A DNA stretch of 64,000 nucleotides, from positions 62,001 to 126,000 of the forward strand of contig BIFP01000020.1 of NCBI GenBank assembly GCA_005402585.1, read 5' to 3'. The position numbers were made by a program, and so were the translations under genes. The notes under the pieces are model-generated. The model ran no database searches, was not told the DNA's origin, and saw only the letters and a list, made by a program, of their open reading frames with translations. This document shows, one piece after another, positions 57,664 through 64,000 of the stretch (its first letter is position 1; every line of letters begins with the position of its first letter). Origin of the DNA: Micromonosporaceae bacterium KJ-029 (GTDB lineage Bacteria > Actinomycetota > Actinomycetes > Mycobacteriales > Micromonosporaceae).

Positions 57664-58694
57664 TCACGCCCCCGCCGGCTGCGGGGCGGCCGCCGCCGCG
57701 CGGGCGACCGCGCGGGCCAGCGCCGGCCCCCGGTAGATGAAGCCGGTGTAGAGCTGCACCAGGCTGGCGCCCGCGTCGAACATCCGGGTGGCGTCGTCGG
57801 GGTCGACGATGCCGCCCACGCCGATGATGGGCAGCCGCCCGCCGGTCTCGGTGTGGACGAAGGAGACCACCTGCCGGGCGCGGTCGGCCAGCGGCCGGCC
57901 GGACAGGCCGCCCGTCTCCGCGGCGGCGCTCCGGTCGGCCGGGGCCAGCCCGTCGCGGCCCAGGGTGGTGTTCGTGGTGATCACCCCGGCGGCGCCCCGG
58001 GCCAGGCACACCTCCAGCAGCTCGGCGATGGCCGGCTCGGTCAGGTCGGGCGCGATCTTCACCAGCACCGGCTTCTCCCCCACCAGCGCGGCGAGCAACG
58101 CGTCCAGGTGGGCCCGGTCCTGCAACGCCCGCAACCCGGGGGTGTTCGGAGAGGACACGTTGACCGCGAAGTAGTCGCCGTGCCCGCGCAGGGCCCGGTA
58201 CGACGCCTGGTAGTCCGCGACGGCGTCGTCCAGCGCCGTCACCTTCGACTTGCCCAGCGAGATCCCCAGCGGTACGCCGAGCGGACGGGGCAGCGCCGCG
58301 AGCCGGGCCGCCAGGGCCTCCGCGCCGGCGTTGTTGAAGCCCATCCGGTTGATCACTGCCTCGCTGGCGGAGAGCCGGAACAGCCGCGGCCGAGGGTTGC
58401 CCGGCTGCGGGTGCGCCGTCACCGTGCCGACCTCGACGAAGCCGAAGCCCAGCGCCGACCACGCCGGCAGGGCCACACCGTCCTTGTCCATCCCGGCGGC
58501 CAGGCCGACCGGGTTCGGGAACCGCACCCCGAACACCGTTCGGGGCGCCGGTACGGCGTACCGGGCCCGCAGCGCAGCCAGCGCGACGGGCCGGCCGGAC
58601 AGCGCGGCCAGCCGCCGCAGCGTCCACTCGTGCGCCGCCTCGGCGTCCCCGCCACCGATCCGGAACAGCCCGCGCCGCACCGTCCGCTCGAAGA

Positions 58695-58698
<4 letters not shown>
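57664..58698 (-). CDS. pyrD: Dihydroorotate dehydrogenase (quinone), class 2
   Basis: 344 residues from GTG 58698, overlapping the carB stop (GTGA). Class 2 features: an N-terminal hydrophobic/amphipathic region ([29 protein letters not shown]) for membrane association, the FMN barrel [15 protein letters not shown], and the catalytic Ser in [12 protein letters not shown]. Oxidises dihydroorotate using a quinone. Confidence 0.95.
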
Positions 58699-62031
<3,333 letters not shown>

Positions 62032-62039
<8 letters not shown>

Positions 62040-63192
62040 TCGTGCGCCCCTCGCTGTGGGTCCGGCCCTCGATCAACTCGGCGAAGCGGTCGAAGAGGTA
62101 GTCCGCGTCGTGCGGACCGGCCGCCGCCTCCGGGTGGTACTGGACGGTGAACGCGGGCACGTCCAAGGCCCGCAGCCCCTCGACCACGTTGTCGTTGAGG
62201 CAGAGATGGCTCACCCGCACGCCACCGAACTCGGTCCCGATCACCTGGTCGGGCACCACCGCACCCGGCTGCACACCGGGCACCTGCACCGCGAAACCGT
62301 GGTTGTGGCTGGTCACCTCCACCTTGCCGGTGACCCGGTCGAGCACCGGCTGGTTGATGCCGCGGTGGCCGTAGCCGAGCTTGTACGTGCCGAAGCCGAG
62401 CGCCCGGCCGAGGATCTGGCTGCCGAAGCAGATCCCGAACAGCGGCACCTGCCGGCGCATCACCTCGCGGGCCAGCGCGACCGGGCCGTCGGCGGTGGCC
62501 GGGTCACCCGGGCCAGGTGAGAAGAAGACCGCGTCGGCACCGGTGGCCAGCAGTTCCTCGATGGTCGAGCCCGCAGGCAGGACATGGGTGGTCACGCCGC
62601 GGGCAGCCAGCCGGCGCGGCACGTTGCGCTTGATCCCCAGATCCAGCGCGGCCACCGTGAACCGGTGTTCGCCCTCGGCGGCGACCACGTACGGCGCGGT
62701 GGTGGTCACCTCGGCGGAGAGGTCCGCGCCGAGCATCTGCGGCGACTGACGGACCCGGGCCAGCAGTGCGCGCGGGTCGTCCTCGACGCTGGAGATGCCG
62801 ACCCGCATCGCGCCGCGCTCGCGCAGGTGCCGGGTCAGCGCCCGGGTGTCCACCCCGCTGATGCCGACCACACCCTCGGTGGCGAGCCGGTCCTCCAGCC
62901 CGCCGGTGGCCCGCCAGTTCGAGCTGACCCGGGCCGGGTCGCGCACCACGTAGCCGGCCACCCAGATCCGCCGCGACTCGTCGTCCTCGGCGTTGACGCC
63001 GGTGTTACCGATGTGCGGGGCGGTCTGCACCACCACCTGACGGTGGTACGACGGGTCGGTGAGCGTCTCCTGATAACCGGTCATGCCGGTGTTGAAGACC
63101 GCCTCGCCGAAGGTCTCCCCGACACTGCCGTACGCCTCGCCGTGGAACGTGCGCCCGTCCTCCAGGACGAGCATCGCGTGCCTGCGCTTCAC
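62032..63192 (-). CDS. carA: Carbamoyl-phosphate synthase small subunit
   Basis: 386 residues from GTG 63192, which overlaps the pyrC stop. Glutaminase subunit: N-terminal [34 protein letters not shown] and the class I amidotransferase nucleophile in [14 protein letters not shown] (usually GHQ rather than GSQ), with YHPEA carrying the catalytic His and Glu. Alternative start ATG 63174. Confidence 0.96.
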
Positions 63193-64000
63193 TTAAGAGC
63201 CTTTCCGTCCAGGACCGTCGCCTCGCCACGCAGGAAGGTCGCCACGATGCGACCCGGCAGCGTCATCCGGGCGTACGGGGTGTTGCGGCTGCGGCTGGCC
63301 GACTCCGCCGGGTCGATCACCCGGCGCGCCGCCGGGTCGACCAGGGTGAGGTTGGCCGGCGCGCCGGGGGCGGGATCGTGGCCGTGCTCGGTCAGCCCGG
63401 CGATCCGGGCCGGCGTGCGCGACATCCGCTCGGCGATCAGATCCCACTCGGGGCCGAGCACGTCGAGCGCGATCGACAGCGCCGTCTCCAGCCCGAGCAT
63501 GCCCGGCCGGGCGTACGCCCACTCGCACTCCTTGTCCTCCACCGCGTGCGGGGCGTGGTCGGTGGCCACGATGTCGATCACCCCGTCCACCAGGGCGGCC
63601 CGCAGGGCGGCGATGTCGGTGGCGGTCCGCAGCGGCGGGTTCACCTTGAACACCGGGTCGTACGCTCCGGCCGGGCTCCAGCCGTCCGCGATCTCGGGGC
63701 TCGCCAGCTCACTCCCCCCGCTCACGAGCGTGTCGGTGAGCAGCAGGTGGTGCGGGGTCACCTCGGCGGTGACGCGTACCCCCCGGGCCTTGGCCTGACG
63801 CAGCACCTCGACGCTGCCGGCGGTGGAGACGTGGCAGACGTGCAGCCGGCTGCCGACGTGCTCGGCCAGCAGCACGTCCCGGGCGATGATCGCCTCCTCG
63901 GCCACCGCCGGCCAGCCGGTCAGACCCAGCCGGGTGGAGACCTCACCCTCGTGCATCTGCGCGCCCTCGGTCAGCCGGGGCTCCTCGGCGTGCTGGGCGA
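63189..64000 (-). CDS. pyrC: Dihydroorotase (C-terminal part, runs off window)
   Basis: The C-terminal 269 codons are present; the start lies beyond base 64000. Metal-dependent amidohydrolase: [35 protein letters not shown], the substrate loop KVNPPLRT, and the catalytic Asp in VATDHAPHA. Between TPHHLLLTD and [13 protein letters not shown] lies an unusual stretch of about 19 residues ([19 protein letters not shown]) encoded by a dispersed repeat. Converts carbamoyl aspartate to dihydroorotate. Confidence 0.94.
   Translation of the reverse strand, partial: AQHAEEPRLTEGAQMHEGEVSTRLGLTGWPAVAEEAIIARDVLLAEHVGSRLHVCHVSTAGSVEVLRQAKARGVRVTAEVTPHHLLLTDTLVSGGSELASPEIADGWSPAGAYDPVFKVNPPLRTATDIAALRAALVDGVIDIVATDHAPHAVEDKECEWAYARPGMLGLETALSIALDVLGPEWDLIAERMSRTPARIAGLTEHGHDPAPGAPANLTLVDPAARRVIDPAESASRSRNTPYARMTLPGRIVATFLRGEATVLDGKALK
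63684..63726 (-). repeat. Dispersed coding-compatible repeat, copy D (inside pyrC)
   Basis: 43 bases, minus strand CGTGAGCGGGGGGAGTGAGC ... GAGATCGCGGAC. It encodes [14 protein letters not shown] in the pyrC frame, the same codon phase as copy A in argB. No frame disruption. Confidence 0.75.

Overview
The window is high-GC actinobacterial chromosome and most resembles a Micromonosporaceae genome (Micromonospora or a close relative). This rests on codon use with GC-rich third positions, the DUF397/DUF5753 regulator pair, an actinobacterial integration host factor (mihF) beside gmk-rpoZ-coaBC-metK-priA, and the intergenic repeats. No rRNA, tRNA, CRISPR array, insertion sequence or phage integrase was seen.

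Layout. 1-8 kb holds a flavin oxidoreductase pair, a secreted beta-propeller protein, a 3-methyladenine DNA glycosylase, an adenylation-carrier-acyltransferase protein behind a probable iron box, a small DNA-binding protein behind tandem dyads, an alpha/beta hydrolase and a MmcQ/YjbR protein. 8-16.6 kb is a complete arginine operon on the minus strand, in transcription order argC-J-B-D-F-R-G-H, with most junctions overlapping. 16.7-21.7 kb is an accessory island: a three-gene operon (class III cyclase-like protein, degenerate P-loop/HEAT-like protein, small alpha-helical protein) divergent from a Crp/Fnr regulator. This is the most likely place for an uncharacterised signalling or conflict system. 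21.7-27.8 kb carries pheS-pheT, a SpoU RNA methyltransferase and infC-rpmI-rplT with a leader attenuator. 28-31 kb is hisE-hisG followed by a DMT transporter and a PH-domain-like membrane protein. 31-33.6 kb is an amino-acid-type ABC transporter. 33.6-38.1 kb is a riboflavin operon (ribD-ribE-pnuC/ribM-ribA-ribH) under an FMN riboswitch, with rpe and a response regulator/GGDEF protein upstream. 40-42 kb has two tandem paralogous lipoproteins. 42-43.8 kb is a small accessory patch with a DUF397/DUF5753/HTH set and two tiny coupled genes. 43.9-46.9 kb is def-fmt-rsmB, then a P450 and a kinase/ParB-like fusion. 49.5-64 kb is a housekeeping block: pyrC(partial)-carA-carB-pyrD-bioA-pyrF, mihF, an unusual gmk, rpoZ, coaBC, metK and priA.

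How it fits together. Most of the window is core metabolism in long minus-strand operons with ATGA or GTGA overlaps, which points to translational coupling. The features that stand out are: (i) a repeat of about 43-55 bp with four copies, two of which encode the same 14-codon cassette in frame (the argB 3' end and inside pyrC), one forms the N-terminus of a membrane protein, and one supplies a stop codon and ribosome-binding region between argJ and argB; (ii) the cyclase/Crp island, in which two adjacent proteins share a Gly/Ala-rich motif; (iii) a guanylate kinase at the canonical locus without the P-loop lysine and apparently without its LID; (iv) bioA placed inside the pyrimidine operon; and (v) an iron-box-controlled, probably leaderless acyl-activating enzyme.
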